A DNA stretch of 64,000 nucleotides from Brachionus manjavacas (GCA_019054805.1 JAHQIY010000004.1:1550001-1614000), one strand, 5' to 3'. Shown: positions 24,953-35,732, numbered from the stretch's first letter. Program-made: numbers and translations. The notes: a model not told the origin generated them from the letters alone.

Positions 24953-26677
24953 ATGATAAAAATGAAAATGATTTTTTTAATTTTAATCATATTTTCAAGT
25001 GTTTCGAATCACTGGTGTTTTAAATATGCCTTGCCTGGTGACAGTAATTGGCCAACATTATCAGATTTTGTGGGCATGGAAAGCAAAATAGATGGAAGGG
25101 TCTATTTGCGCGGAGACAATGACTATAAGCCTCATACATGGAACAAAAGAACTCTCATTCCAAAACCAGCTGTCATCATTCAACCAGCTACAAACAATGA
25201 CATTATTGAAGCACTTAAATTTGCCAAAAAATTCAATCTGCGCCTTTCAGTTCAAAGCACAGGGCACCATCAAGATAATAGAAACATATTGGACAATTCG
25301 GTTCACATTGACATGAGCTCAATGAACCAAAAGAGTATTAATTTAGAACAGAAAACTGTTACCTTAGGCCCGGGTAATAATTTTAGCCAAATTTACAAGT
25401 TTGTCGAAGAACAATCAAACAAGAGTTTGGTGGTGGTGAGTGGCGCGGATCCTGGAGTGGGTATTTACGGTTGGACAGTTGGTGGAGGCCATGGACCATT
25501 ATCTAGACTATTTGGCCTCGGTGTGGACAATCTATTGAGCATTGATTTAATCTTGGCAAATTATTCATTGATAACATTATCTGAAAATCAAAACCCGGAA
25601 ATTTTCCGAGCAATTAGAGGCTCTGGTGGAAGCACTTATGGAATAGCAGTCAGTTTGACCATAAAATTGCATCCAAGTCCTGGTAAAATGTCAGTTTTTG
25701 TTGGAAATTATGATTTGAGTTCAACTACAGCTGATTTAGTTTCTGACTGGATTATAAATGCTCCAAATTATGCCTTTACATATTTTATTCCAGATAATTT
25801 TGGAACTTTCAAAAGAGGACTGTTTGCAGCCGGTTGTTTCAATGAAAAAGACCAATGTGAGAATTTGTTTGAAAAATTAAAGGTTGGTTGTATCCCTTTT
25901 CCTGAATTTCAAATAACATGCAACCCAGGCTATGATGCATTTGATAATTATTTTGACTATTTTAAAACTGCTGAATCAGAAAGAGGAGGTTCCGCTTATC
26001 TTTCTAGCACAGCACTGAGTAGTCAAAACATTAAAGAAGGTTTGAGAGAAATTCTAGAGTTTTTAGACACTACTCCTTACACTGGTTGTTCAGGAAATGC
26101 TGTTTTAGGCGGAGTTAGTTCCACTTTGGATCCAAATAGTGAAAAAACGTCAATATCAAAAGAATTTAGGAACGGATTGATGGGTATATCGTGTTATTCC
26201 ATGATGGAAGAATCGACTCCAGTGAATGACAAAAAAAATCTGGTGGAACTAATGGATTATTTTGCAGAGAATATTCTAAAAAAATATTCGAACTGGGTCT
26301 ATTGGAATGAACCTCAGCACAATTTTCCACAAAACGACTGGAAAGAAAGATATTGGGGCGGAATGGACAATTATAACAGGCTTTTGGATATAAAAGTAAA
26401 ACTTGATCCAGACAATTTGTTCACTTGCTATCACTGTGTTGGATACGAGAGACAATTTAACGAGATGCCAAGCGTGTGTCCACAAGATGGTTGCACTTGT
26501 TCAAACACACCGAATGGAGTGTGTGCCAAAGTGGATGACATTCGATGCTGGTACAATGCCACATCGTTTTCTGATCAGTGTGAATCAGCCAATACTGATT
26601 CGAATGCGAACTTTTTCAATTATATTTTACAAGTTATAATTAACTTTTTTAAATATTTATTTAGTGCGATTTTTTAG
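24953..26677 (+). CDS. Secreted BBE-like FAD-linked oxidase
   Basis: 574 codons in a single exon from ATG 24953 (further Met codons at 24962 and 24968). Residues 1-23 look like a signal peptide. A PCMH-type FAD-binding domain spans about 65-250: PKPAVIIQPATNNDIIEALK, then LSVQSTGHHQDNRN with His105/His106 where the family attaches FAD to His, then GWTVGGGHGPLSRLFGLGVDN. The Cys used for a second FAD bond in plant and fungal members is replaced (GADPGVG), so attachment would be through His only. A BBE domain is near the C-terminus: VYWNEPQHNFPQNDWKERYW and LLDIKVKLDPDNLFTCYHCV. A Cys-rich extension (CPQDGCTCS...) and a hydrophobic last 20 residues follow, perhaps a membrane or GPI anchor. The family oxidises sugars, alkaloids and other small substrates with O2; the substrate here is unknown. 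Lack of introns and patchy animal distribution of the family raise the possibility of horizontal transfer. Confidence 0.92.
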   Translation: MIKMKMIFLILIIFSSVSNHWCFKYALPGDSNWPTLSDFVGMESKIDGRVYLRGDNDYKPHTWNKRTLIPKPAVIIQPATNNDIIEALKFAKKFNLRLSVQSTGHHQDNRNILDNSVHIDMSSMNQKSINLEQKTVTLGPGNNFSQIYKFVEEQSNKSLVVVSGADPGVGIYGWTVGGGHGPLSRLFGLGVDNLLSIDLILANYSLITLSENQNPEIFRAIRGSGGSTYGIAVSLTIKLHPSPGKMSVFVGNYDLSSTTADLVSDWIINAPNYAFTYFIPDNFGTFKRGLFAAGCFNEKDQCENLFEKLKVGCIPFPEFQITCNPGYDAFDNYFDYFKTAESERGGSAYLSSTALSSQNIKEGLREILEFLDTTPYTGCSGNAVLGGVSSTLDPNSEKTSISKEFRNGLMGISCYSMMEESTPVNDKKNLVELMDYFAENILKKYSNWVYWNEPQHNFPQNDWKERYWGGMDNYNRLLDIKVKLDPDNLFTCYHCVGYERQFNEMPSVCPQDGCTCSNTPNGVCAKVDDIRCWYNATSFSDQCESANTDSNANFFNYILQVIINFFKYLFSAIF

Positions 26678-26703
26678 AATAATTTGCAATAATTTAATCA
26701 ACA

Positions 26704-26709
26704 AATAAA
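26704..26709 (+). terminator. Polyadenylation signal AATAAA
   Basis: Canonical hexamer 27 bases after the stop of the FAD oxidase gene. Confidence 0.6.
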
Positions 26710-26944
26710 GTTCAAGAAATTCAAAGCTTAATCACTGTCTTAATTTTTAATTTTCTCTTGAAATTCGAAAACTTCGTCTTTTGAAAGCCTAAATTTCATT
26801 TTTTTTGAGACACTCAAAAAAATAAACTCTTATTCCTAAGGGTTTAAAAATAGCTTATCCTTTAAAAGGTTCTTTTTAGTCCATCCCCAGGTATAAAAAA
26901 CATGAAATCAATAATAAAATTGAAATTTTTTTCACAAATTATTT

Positions 26945-27050
26945 ATATTATTAGTGCGATGACGGTTATATCTTACAAGTAATAATTAATTAATTTATTA
27001 TTATTTAAAGAGACATTTTAAAATAATTTTTAATAATGAAATCAACTTAT
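26945..27050. repeat. Diverged copy of oxidase 3' end
   Basis: The series TTATATCTTACAAGTAATAA, TTAGTGCGAT and an AATAAT.(N)AATCAAC block resemble the last codons and 3' UTR of the oxidase (about 26605-26705). It looks like an old partial tandem duplication; similarity is modest. Confidence 0.3.
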
Positions 27051-28840
27051 AGAAACATAAAGAAAGGCTATAATTTTTTTTTAATTCTCAACATATTTTT
27101 GATTCTAAAAGTCATTTTTAACATAATAAACTCAAAATATAAACTTGATGAAAAAATTGAAAAAAAATTGACAACTTGTTTGGAAGAGATAAATAAAAAA
27201 AGTTAAATTATGGTTAATGTCAAATATCGCCGTATTTTTAATAAGATGTATTTTTTGGGTACAATTGGTTATTCAAAATAAAGCAATGTTTTAAAATCAG
27301 CAAAATTGAGTTTTTCTTTTTTCAATTTAATTAAAATTAAATAAATAAATTAGAAAATTTGAAGTTGAAAGTCATTATGAAAAATTATATATCCAAAATC
27401 TATGAGAAATTATTAGCTATTAGATGTCTTTTTAAATCATAATAAAAAAATTAAATGCGAAAAATAATCAACAAATAACAAATTCTATTTTATTAAAAAA
27501 AAATTGGTTTAATTTTTAACAAAACTCACGTAGCCCAACTAAAAAGTAAATATTCAATGAATTCAAGTATGAATCAAAAGAAGCAACACTTGACAGACCA
27601 TCTTCATTTGAGTCCTCTTCACCAAAACAAAACCAATCTAATGCTTTTTGAAAGCTTAATTTAACCATTTTTATCATTTAATTTTTTTCTAATTTCTTAA
27701 ATACAATTTTTAGTTTTCTAATTTTATCTGAAAATCCCTTTTAACTGTAAAATTTCTCCCAAATTTAGCACATAATTTTATACTATTTTTTAAATTTATT
27801 TTTTAAAAATTTTTGAATCCATTTTTCAGATACAATACTATCGTAATCCTTCTTCCGATTATGCTGCATCACAAGCTAAGAAATGCAAATTAAAAAATCA
27901 AATTAAAATTTTTTTAGGATGGGTGAGATATCCTTTGGTGCATTGTCAAAAAGCTGTTAGTTTAGCTTATGGTGCAGCATAGTTGAATGAGAGAATACAA
28001 AATTGATTAATTTTTATTTAATTTAAGTAATTATCTAGGACAATATATTTTTTTTTGGATTAACTTTTAGCCCTAAAGTCTAAATATAAATTACTAAAGA
28101 GTTAAAAATCAAAATTGTGAATTAAATTTTTTAGTCGTTTTTTAAAAAAGTGAACCATTTGACACATCATTTCCAAGATGATACTCTGAAGAGCTGGATT
28201 AATCTTACCTGAAGAATTTCTTCGAACAAGAGCAATTTTCACTCTTTCTTATCTCTCATTTTCAATTTGATTTAATGTTTAAATCAATGACCTTGAGACT
28301 AACACAAGTCTTGAATGTATACTACTGGGATGACATATTTACCTATACAATTTTTGTCCTTATCAAGACATGAACAATCCTTTAAGACATTAATGGCCTT
28401 AATCGATGATTAAATAAATCCACTTTTGCACGTAAATTGTTTTGAGTATTTAAAAAATGTTAAGAAATAATTAGAAAAAAAAGAGCGATTTATCAAAAAT
28501 TTTTGGACAAAATTTTGCAAAATATTACTCTATTGGATTTAAATACAAAAATTAAAATTGTGTTCCAAAAATTAAATTTTAATTTTAGATGCTTTATAGA
28601 AAAAAAAAATATTCAAAGGTAAATTAACAGGCTGGTGTCCTTGTCTTCAAAATAGAGATAAAAACTTTTTTTTGAAAAATTTATTCAAAAAAAATTTAAA
28701 ATTAATAAATTAAATTTTAATTATTTTCAAAAAGAGAATAAAAAATGTAGAAAAATTACAAAATAGTTTTTAGATTAAACATTTCTTACAAAATCTGTGA
28801 AAAGTCAGTCAAAATTTTAGTATTTTATTTACTATTGCGA
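27050..28840. other. AT-rich stretch with small coding-like scraps
   Basis: Two short frames look coding-like. On the minus strand an ATG near 27678 opens about 53 codons (LSFQKALDWFCFGEEDSNED ...) to about 27519. On the plus strand about 27835-27985 reads YYRNPSSDYAASQAKK and FLGWVRYPLVHCQKAVSLA then a stop. They may belong to the Merlin-type element at 28845 but share no motif I can name. No other feature seen. Confidence 0.3.
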
Positions 28841-28844
28841 TTCT

Positions 28845-29370
28845 GAGGGATAAAAGTAATATAAAACTTGGAGGAGTTGGGCATATTGTTGAGATAGATA
28901 TATCACTTTATGCCAAAGTGAAACACTGGAAAGGTAAAAACTTGTGCCGAGCCCAAGTTTGGGTTTTTGGGTTGGTTCAAAGGCCAACTGAGACAAAACA
29001 GAGTAAAGTTTTTCTGTCGATTGTACCAAACAAAGACGCACTAACGCTGTTAAGTATTGTGTCTGAAAAGTATTTACCTGGTTCTATAATTTACTCAGAC
29101 TGTTGGTCATCATGCTTCAAAATTTCGACTATAAAAAACTTCAAGCATCAAACTGTTAATCACAGTTAAAACTTTGAAGAGTCAATGACAAGTAAAACAA
29201 TTTAAATAGAAGAATTTAAAAAAATTTATTTTATTATTATTTTTAGTCTAGAAACACACACAAACCGAATTGAGAGCCTATGGCGAGCATGCAAGCATAG
29301 ATTTAAAGAAATTTATGGCTGTAAACGAAGCATGATTCAATCTTATATCGATGAATTTATGTGGCCCTAA
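28845..29370 (+). pseudogene. Merlin-type DDE transposase relic
   Basis: The frame reads GHIVEIDISLYAKVKHWKGK, WVFGLVQRPTETKQ, LTLLSIVSEKYLPGSIIYSD and TVNHS, then after an in-frame stop and an intron-like gap (GTAAAAC at about 29192 to TTTTTAG at about 29247) ETHTNRIESLWRACKHRFKE and MIQSYIDEFMW. These are the catalytic blocks of the Merlin/IS1016 (IS1595, ISXO2) superfamily: first Asp in EIDIS, second in IYSDCW, and the HTNRIE block. The zinc-ribbon N-terminus is not recognisable. Dead copy: stop after NHS. Confidence 0.85.
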
Positions 29371-29762
29371 AATTAACAAGTTAACACTGATCGTGTTTAA
29401 GCTAATAATTTAATCTTGTCAGAAATTTCAAAGTATTATCAACCGGGAAAAAGTTAATTTTAGGTTAAATTTGGTTTAATTTTTTGTGAATTTTCTTCAA
29501 ACCCTTTAGATTATATCCGTGAAATACAAAACTGTAAAATATAACATTAAAATTTAATTTTTTTATTTCGTTAAATTATTTTCTTATATTTTTTCACATT
29601 TTTTTGTTTACAAATTGAATTTTTTTTTTGTAATAAAATAGTTGACAAAATATACTGTTGATCTTTTATTCAGCTGATAAATTTATTTTTATAATTAAAA
29701 TTGATAATTTATTTGTTGACAAAATATACAGTTGACAATTCAATTGTTGATAAAATATATTC

Positions 29763-30157
29763 GGCCACTTTTTGGCCCGTTTAGCAACCGTTTTAATTTA
29801 AACGAGCGGACAAAGTTCGAAATTTTGCGGGCGGGTTTGTAATTTAATAAAAATACTTTTCTTTAAAAATAAATCAAAAATAAATTTTTAAATATTTTTC
29901 AAAAACGGACTTGATTTATATTTTTATTTTTAGTCAAATTTATAATTTGAATTTTTGCCGTACCAGGTAGTTCTTTAGCGGCCTGGTTAAACTCAAAGTC
30001 ACTAGAATTAAGGTTTTTAGAATAATATTTAAAAAAAAATTTTATTTTAAATTTAAAAAGTTACTAAACGGGCAAATGTCCGCCCGCCAAAATTGGGACG
30101 GTTTCATAGACCGCCCGTTTAAATTTAAACGGTAATTAAACGTGTCAAAAAGTAGCC
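29763..30157. mobile_element. TIR element with GC-rich ends
   Basis: Left end GGCCACTTTTTGGCCCGTTT and right end reading, in reverse, GGCTACTTTTTGACACGTTT. The inverted repeats continue inward (AATTTAAACGAGCGG mirrored by CCGCCCGTTTAAATT) for about 80 bp. The centre includes GCCGTACCAGGTA...GCGGCCT (29947-29983), a motif repeated at 37171-37200, so a second repeat may be nested here. No target duplication identified. Confidence 0.7.
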
Positions 30158-30359
30158 CGCCAAACAGACGGGCCAACGACCGCGAGTAACCGCCCGTCTA
30201 TTGGATCGGTTAGCTCTGTCCGCATCCAACACTAATACAAATGTAATATTTTTTGTTTAAAAAGCATGAAGTTTTAAAAAGAACAATCGTCTAAACAACG
30301 GCATCCTATGTCCGAGCAATCCTGATTCAATGGAATTAAACGAAGTTGTACTAAAACCA

Positions 30360-30510
30360 AAGCGACTTTCCAATTGAAAATGCGTTCGCTTTGACACCTC
30401 AAGGATTTCAGCCGCATCAGCTCAACGTTGAAACTGGAGCAATTGTCATGATGATGAAAAATTGGTCGGTTGTTATTATATTATTTGCAATGCCAATAGG
30501 TCATTTATAA
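30360..30510 (+). pseudogene. Helitron (Pif1-like) helicase fragment
   Basis: One frame reads FPIENAFALTPQGFQPHQLN then VETGAIVMMMKNW. The block GF.PH.L....GA.VM...N is the late helicase motif of Helitron Rep/helicase proteins (PPHKL.LK.G.PVMLLRN). Only about 50 residues remain. Confidence 0.6.
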
Positions 30511-30635
30511 GTTTACTTCGCTCTTCTTAGACTTCAAATCAATAGTTTCTACATAAAAATCTATTAACTAAAAACCATAAACTTATTTTATTTTATTAGA
30601 AAAATTTTCATTTAACTCATTTTATTTTCTAACGC

Positions 30636-30705
30636 TGGGCTAAAAAGAAGGACTAAGTCCCATTCTGAGCAGCCTGAGGTCCTCCTCGAACTTATTTAGA
30701 AAATA
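30636..30705 (+). repeat. Jockey-type LINE 3' tail, solo
   Basis: GCTGGGCTAAAAAGAAGGAC, CCATTCTGAGCAGCCTGAGG and following bases match the 3' end of the complete LINE at 58139-62562 (62481-62545: AGGCTGAAAAGAAGG ... TTCTGAACTGCCTGGGG). An extremely 5'-truncated copy of the same or a sister family. Confidence 0.65.
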
Positions 30706-30825
30706 AATCTATAAAAAAATTCAATAAAGTGTGCTGGAAGAATTTTTAGAATGATTTTACTTTTATGTTTTGTTTTTAAATTTTATTAATAAACATTTAT
30801 TCATTATCATTATTTATTATTTATT

Positions 30826-30852
30826 TATTTGTTTTCTGTACCGAGCTAGAGC
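30826..30852 (-). repeat. LINE 3' tail family A, split by foldback element
   Basis: Reads TTTGTTTTCTGTACCGAGCTAGAGC, continuing at 32134 with AGCTAGAGCTCCTTCAGAATAAA. On the minus strand this is the 3' end (TTCTGAAGGAGCTCTAGCTC...AAATAAATAAAT) of the LINE whose RT end is at 32250-32489. Other copies are near 3370, 3787, 15760, 16171, 17885, 52500 and 63830. Confidence 0.8.
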
Positions 30853-32133
30853 GGGTCCTACTAAAATACTGACCCCCAATTTTTTTAAATTTTCTGACCC
30901 CCATTTATTTTGCAAAGCAAAAATATTTTTAAAAGTTTTAATTTATCATTTAGTTTGAATTTTTCTCTATTTTTTGAAAATTAAACTAGTTTGTCTCCAA
31001 AATTTTTATTTTTTGTGAAAATCGAATATTTTTATACTTTTAAAAACCTGACCCCCTACTGACCCCCAATTTTTTACGACTGACCCCCAACTGACCCCCA
31101 ACTGACCCCCATTTTTCTTGAAGAGAATTTAACAAGCTTTCCAAAAATGTGTCTAGTTTTTCTCCAGGATGTATAGTTTTTGAGATATTTTGATTATAAT
31201 AAAAGACCTTAGTTATTCTGAAATCGGATTTTAAAATTTTTAATACGATATACCATTAGATCAAGATTTTTCTAAGCTTTTTGATTTTTTTGTTTGTTTT
31301 CTTAAATTCAATTTTATCAAATCATTCTTCCTTTTTGGCTCAAAATAATTAAGTTCCTCGATCAATTCATTAACTTTAAAAGTAAATTCATCTTCGCTTT
31401 TGCTAGAAATTTTCTATTGCAATCTTTTTCCTCTTTTTTCTGATTTTCGTAAAGGCAAGTTACATTTCTTTTTATTTTAATTTGATCTTTTGGTGGTGGA
31501 ATCATTTTTAAAAATTTTGAAAAAGACATATTATGTAATAAGATATTTGGAAAAAATGAAAATCGTCATGATGACTTAATTTCTAGCAAAAGCGAAGATG
31601 AATTTACTTTTAAAGTTAATGAATTGATCGAGGAACTTAATTATTTTGAGCCAAAAAGGAAGAATGATTTGATAAAATTGAATTTAAGAAAACAAACAAA
31701 AAAATCAAAAAGCTTAGAAAAATCTTGATCTAATGGTATATCGTATTAAAAATTTTAAAATCCGATTTCAGAATAACTAAGGTCTTTTATTATAATCAAA
31801 ATATCTCAAAAACTATACATCCTGGAGAAAAACTAGACACATTTTTGGAAAGCTTGTTAAATTCTCTTCAAGAAAAATGGGGTCAGTTGGGGTCAGTTGG
31901 GGGTCAGTCGTAAAAAATGGGAGTCAGTAGGGGGTCAGGTTTTTAAAAGTATAAAAATATTCGATTTTCACAAAAAATAAAAATTTTGGAGACAAACTAG
32001 TTTAATTTTCAAAAAATAGAGAAAAATTCAAACTAAATGATAAATTAAAACTTTTAAAAATATTTTTGCTTTGCAAAATAAATGGGGGTCAGAAAATTTA
32101 AAAAAATTGGGGGTCAGTATTTTAGTAGGACCC
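30853..32133. mobile_element. Foldback element with 9-bp target duplication
   Basis: Arms 30853-31411 and 31579-32133 are almost perfect reverse complements, outer ends GGGTCCTACTAAAATACTGA and its mirror, around a 167-bp loop (31412-31578). The element is flanked by AGCTAGAGC on both sides (30844-30852 and 32134-32142), a 9-bp target duplication inside a LINE tail. Each arm carries clusters of (A/T)CTGACCCCC repeats. From the loop into the right arm a frame runs about 55 codons (ENRHDDLISSKSEDEFTFKV, NELIEELNYFEPKRKND) to a stop. A 9-bp duplication fits Mutator-like or foldback (Galileo/FB-like) elements; no transposase is present. Confidence 0.92.
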
Positions 32134-32249
32134 AGCTAGAGCTCCTTCAGAATAAATTTAAAAAAAAACAAAAAAAAAACAAAAGAAAGTAAATAAGCTA
32201 AAAAAAATGATCGTATGCTGTAGTCTGTATTGCTTGTAGTTTTTTGATT

Positions 32250-32489
32250 TTATTTTCTGAAAATGAATCCAAGCATGGAATAGTCTAAAATTGATCCGAC
32301 TAAAGATTTATATAAATTTCCTAGTGTGTTTTGAGCAAGGCCCCATTTTTTATTTGACAATATCTTAATAATATTTAGCCTTTTGTTGCAGCGTTCTTTA
32401 ATTTCGTCTACTAATATATTAAAATTTAATTTTGAATCAAATTTAATACCAAGAAACTTGATTTCTTTAAGTTGGTTAATTCTTTTCAA
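32250..32489 (-). pseudogene. LINE RT C-terminal fragment
   Basis: Frame: LKEIKFLGIKFDSKLNFN, IKERCNKRLNIIKILSNKKW, LGNLYKSLVGSILDYSML. The FLGI.FD..L....H...I..R...RLN.I..LS..KWG block is the RT thumb region of Jockey/CR1-type LINEs. Truncated at its 5' side near 32490. Its 3' UTR leads into tail family A at 32160-32134, then the foldback insertion. A fragment of the same family lies at 52746-52860. Confidence 0.88.
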
Positions 32490-32632
32490 AAACCACTAAT
32501 TAAAACCAGAATTAATAAAATAATTAGTTTCAGACTGATTTTATTAAAACATTTACAAAAAAATTCTGAATAAAATAAAATATTAAATACAATTTTTGTC
32601 TGATTAAAAAAAAAAATTAAATTAAAATAATC

Positions 32633-32913
32633 TCATTCCAAAGTGTTCAAAGAAGAGCACAAGTCAGTTTGATTGAAGCTTTTCCGACGAGTCCTATTGG
32701 TAATAGGCTGAGCTGACCTGTGTCTATAGTACAGCCAGACAATCCAAACAATAGCCAATACTAGAGCCAATGTGTACAAACAAATCAAAAAAGAAGTAAT
32801 TGTAAAAACGGACAATTTGGCTTGAGAAGTTGCTACAGTTTGATCTTTGCCTAATGTACTGTTCGTCAACGAATTCATTTTTTCTTCATTCAAACTCTCC
32901 ACTAATAACTTAA
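32633..32913 (-). CDS. Notch ligand alternative last exon B: TM and short tail
   Basis: Acceptor TTTTCAATAG|TTAAG, also phase 1, so it can replace exon A and still give an open frame (total 3672 nt, 1223 residues). Encodes VESLNEEKMNSLTN, then hydrophobic VFTITSFLICLYTLALVLAI, then WLYYRHRSAQPITNRTRRKS and a tail ending SSLNTLE. The layout (short stalk, TM ending in IW.xW.Y, basic RR.S stretch) parallels exon A, suggesting an exon duplication. It cannot follow exon A in one transcript because A ends in a stop. Confidence 0.8.
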
Positions 32914-33002
32914 CTATTGAAAATAAAGAGAAAAATAACTTTTTTTTATATTTGAAAATTAAAGGGCGTTGGTTAGTGTTTGTTAAATGTTAGTCTAATT
33001 GT

Positions 33003-33451
33003 TTAAATACGATGATGATAGGAGTGGACAAACGAGGTCGAATGTGAACCGGACAAGTCATCTTGAGTCAACAAATTGCTTTTCTGGAAGTACTCATCAC
33101 GATTGTTGAAGGCCATGTTGTGAACTGGCGAATAGCCATTTATGATCTCTTTTCCGCCTTGCCGGCTCAGACTAGAGCTAGCGCTGTAGCTAGAAAAGTG
33201 GTTTGAATTGGCGGCACTTCCCGGATTCAAGTTGTTCTGGCTGCTGGATGAACTAGAACGCCGGTCTCTCTTGATAGAAGTGCCGTACCAAATAAACCAA
33301 ATAATTACAAATATCAAGAACAAGCCAAAGATGTAGCCGAAAACAATTACTATAAGCCACACGCCGTTGTCTGTCGCAGGCGTATTCTCAGAGTTAGCTT
33401 GATCAGTAAGAGCATTTCTATCTGATGAAGCAAGTGAAGAAGCATCGCGAG
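33003..33451 (-). CDS. Notch ligand last exon A: TM and long tail
   Basis: Acceptor TTATTTAG|CTCGCG, phase 1. Encodes a short juxtamembrane stretch, hydrophobic VWLIVIVFGYIFGLFLIFVI, then basic SIKRDRRSSSSSS and a Ser-rich tail ending SYHHRI and a stop. No VAL or YIV-type PDZ ending; Lys residues (SIKRD, GGKEIIN, FQKSN) are available for the ubiquitination that ligand endocytosis needs. Confidence 0.9.
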
Positions 33452-35667
33452 CTAAATAATAAACAAAATTAATAAGCACAGTTCAAGAGGCAAACTTCAA
33501 TTCTAATAGTCATTACATTATTTTAATAAATTTTTTTTTTATTTAGACTTTTATCTACATTTATTTGATAAAATAATTAAAAAAATAAAATTAATAATTT
33601 TGGTGATGTTAGTGTTAGGTTTTATTTTAAACAATTTGAATGCTTTTTGTTATTATTACAACTATAAACGCTACCATTAGTATAGAATTTAACCTACCAA
33701 TTGATTGAGACGAGCCGTTTCGCAGGCTAATTTCACAGTTGTCGCCGGCAAAGCCATTTTGACATGCACCTTTGAATAAAAGTAAAAAATATAAAAATAA
33801 GTTTCAAATTTTTTAAATTAAATATTTATTTAAATAAGCTAAAGAAATTTAAATTTTATTTGATCGCATATTTTATCACTAATTTTAGTGACATGTCACT
33901 ATTGTTGTGTATTCGGCTAAAGTGACATTTTCTTCCATTTATCGATTAATCGATTCCATTAATCGTTTTTTGTTCATTTATTAATGAGAACATGAGAGAC
34001 AAAAATAATAGTAGAAGAATTGTTTAGTTAGGTTTAAATAAAAGCAAACGGGAAAAACAAATGAAAAAAGATAATATGAGAATCAAGAAAAAATAAATAA
34101 ACGACAAAAAAACATGAAAATGATCTTAAGAGTCATAAATTTTTATAATTAGGTAGCAGCTACATTAAGGAGTAGGGTTTGTAATAAATCTAGAACCGAA
34201 GCCTCTTTGGTACTTCGAAAAAAGTTATTTAGTCAATGGAACTGTATAATCTAGAGCATTACGAAGGTAATTTTCATAGAGATTGCTTAATCTGTGGTCA
34301 ATTTTACTTTAATTTAATTTTCTGCTTTACAGAATAATGATTCAAGAGAAGTTTTTTGAGTAAGTTTTAGAATGTGTCTTACAGAGTTATTTTGAATAAC
34401 TTGTTGTAGTTCTCTAAATAACTACGGGGTTGTGAAGTTCGTTTCAATTCGATCATTTCAATTCAGAAAAACTTGAATAACATTTTTACTAAAAGAGATA
34501 ATTCAGTTCTGTAAAATGCTTAATTATAAGCAAATTTGCTTAATGCATTCAAATAAGTCTGCAAAATACTCTTCAATTTTCTGCATTTTGCACCCCATTA
34601 TAAAGTATTCCAATCAAGTGTGCAATTACATTGCAGAGTTTTTGCAGACATATATTTTTGGATTGAGCAAAGTTGCTTAACCATTGAGCATTTTACAAAA
34701 CTAAATGATCTCTTTTAGTAAAAAAGTTATTCAAGTTTTTCTGAATTGAAATGATCGAATTGAAATGAACTTCACAACCCCAATAACTACATCATCTTCT
34801 CACTTAAAGAGCAGTTTATTTTGATTTAATATAATACATATGCATCTTGTGTAAATTATATAAAAGCATGTTGTAATTGTAGCACATGTTTTTCAGTATT
34901 ACTTGTTATTATTTAGTATTACTTATTATTTTTGTTTATTTTTTCCTATCTTTTCTTTTTATATTGTATTTTTCTTTAGGCTAGAAGTGGCCAAAAACTT
35001 AATTAAATAAAATATTTACTAAGAAGAATTTCTTTAATTTCATTTAACTTGAGTATTAATCACTATAAGCCGAATAGTAGGTTTATTACAAACTTGTAGA
35101 CCTGTTAAAAAGAGTCGACAAGCTTGTTTACCTGGGAAGCATGGTGTCAAGCAAAAGTACCAGCGCCGAGGAGGATAAGCCTCGGAGCCTTCAAATTCCA
35201 TCAACTAAGGAAGGATGTGTGTAACCAGACGGCGCTTAGTACCAGAACAAAAGTCAGGATGTACAAGGCGACCGTGCTGTCTACAATCCTATATGGAGCT
35301 GAGACATGGACTTGCAACGATGATGATTATGCCAAACTCAACCGTTACCACCTCAGAAGATTGCAGCAGCTAGCGGGCCCCAGGAAAGTTGGCTCGACAA
35401 GCATAAAGCTATACTAGAGAGCGCAATCTGTAACGCTGGAGAACACAGTGAGGAGGTACAGATTACGCTGGGCTGGACACATAAGAAGGTATTGAGACAA
35501 CCGATGGACAAAAAAAGTGCTTTTCGGTGATCTCGTCCTAAGAAAGCAAGGATGTGGCAGGCCGAGGTTGGAGTAGAATAACTGCTTCAAAAGCGATTTG
35601 GAAAGGGCAGGACTGTGAGGCGCGAAGCAATATCGTCCCTAACTTCGACTACGAAGAAATAGGACCC

Positions 35668-35732
<65 letters not shown>

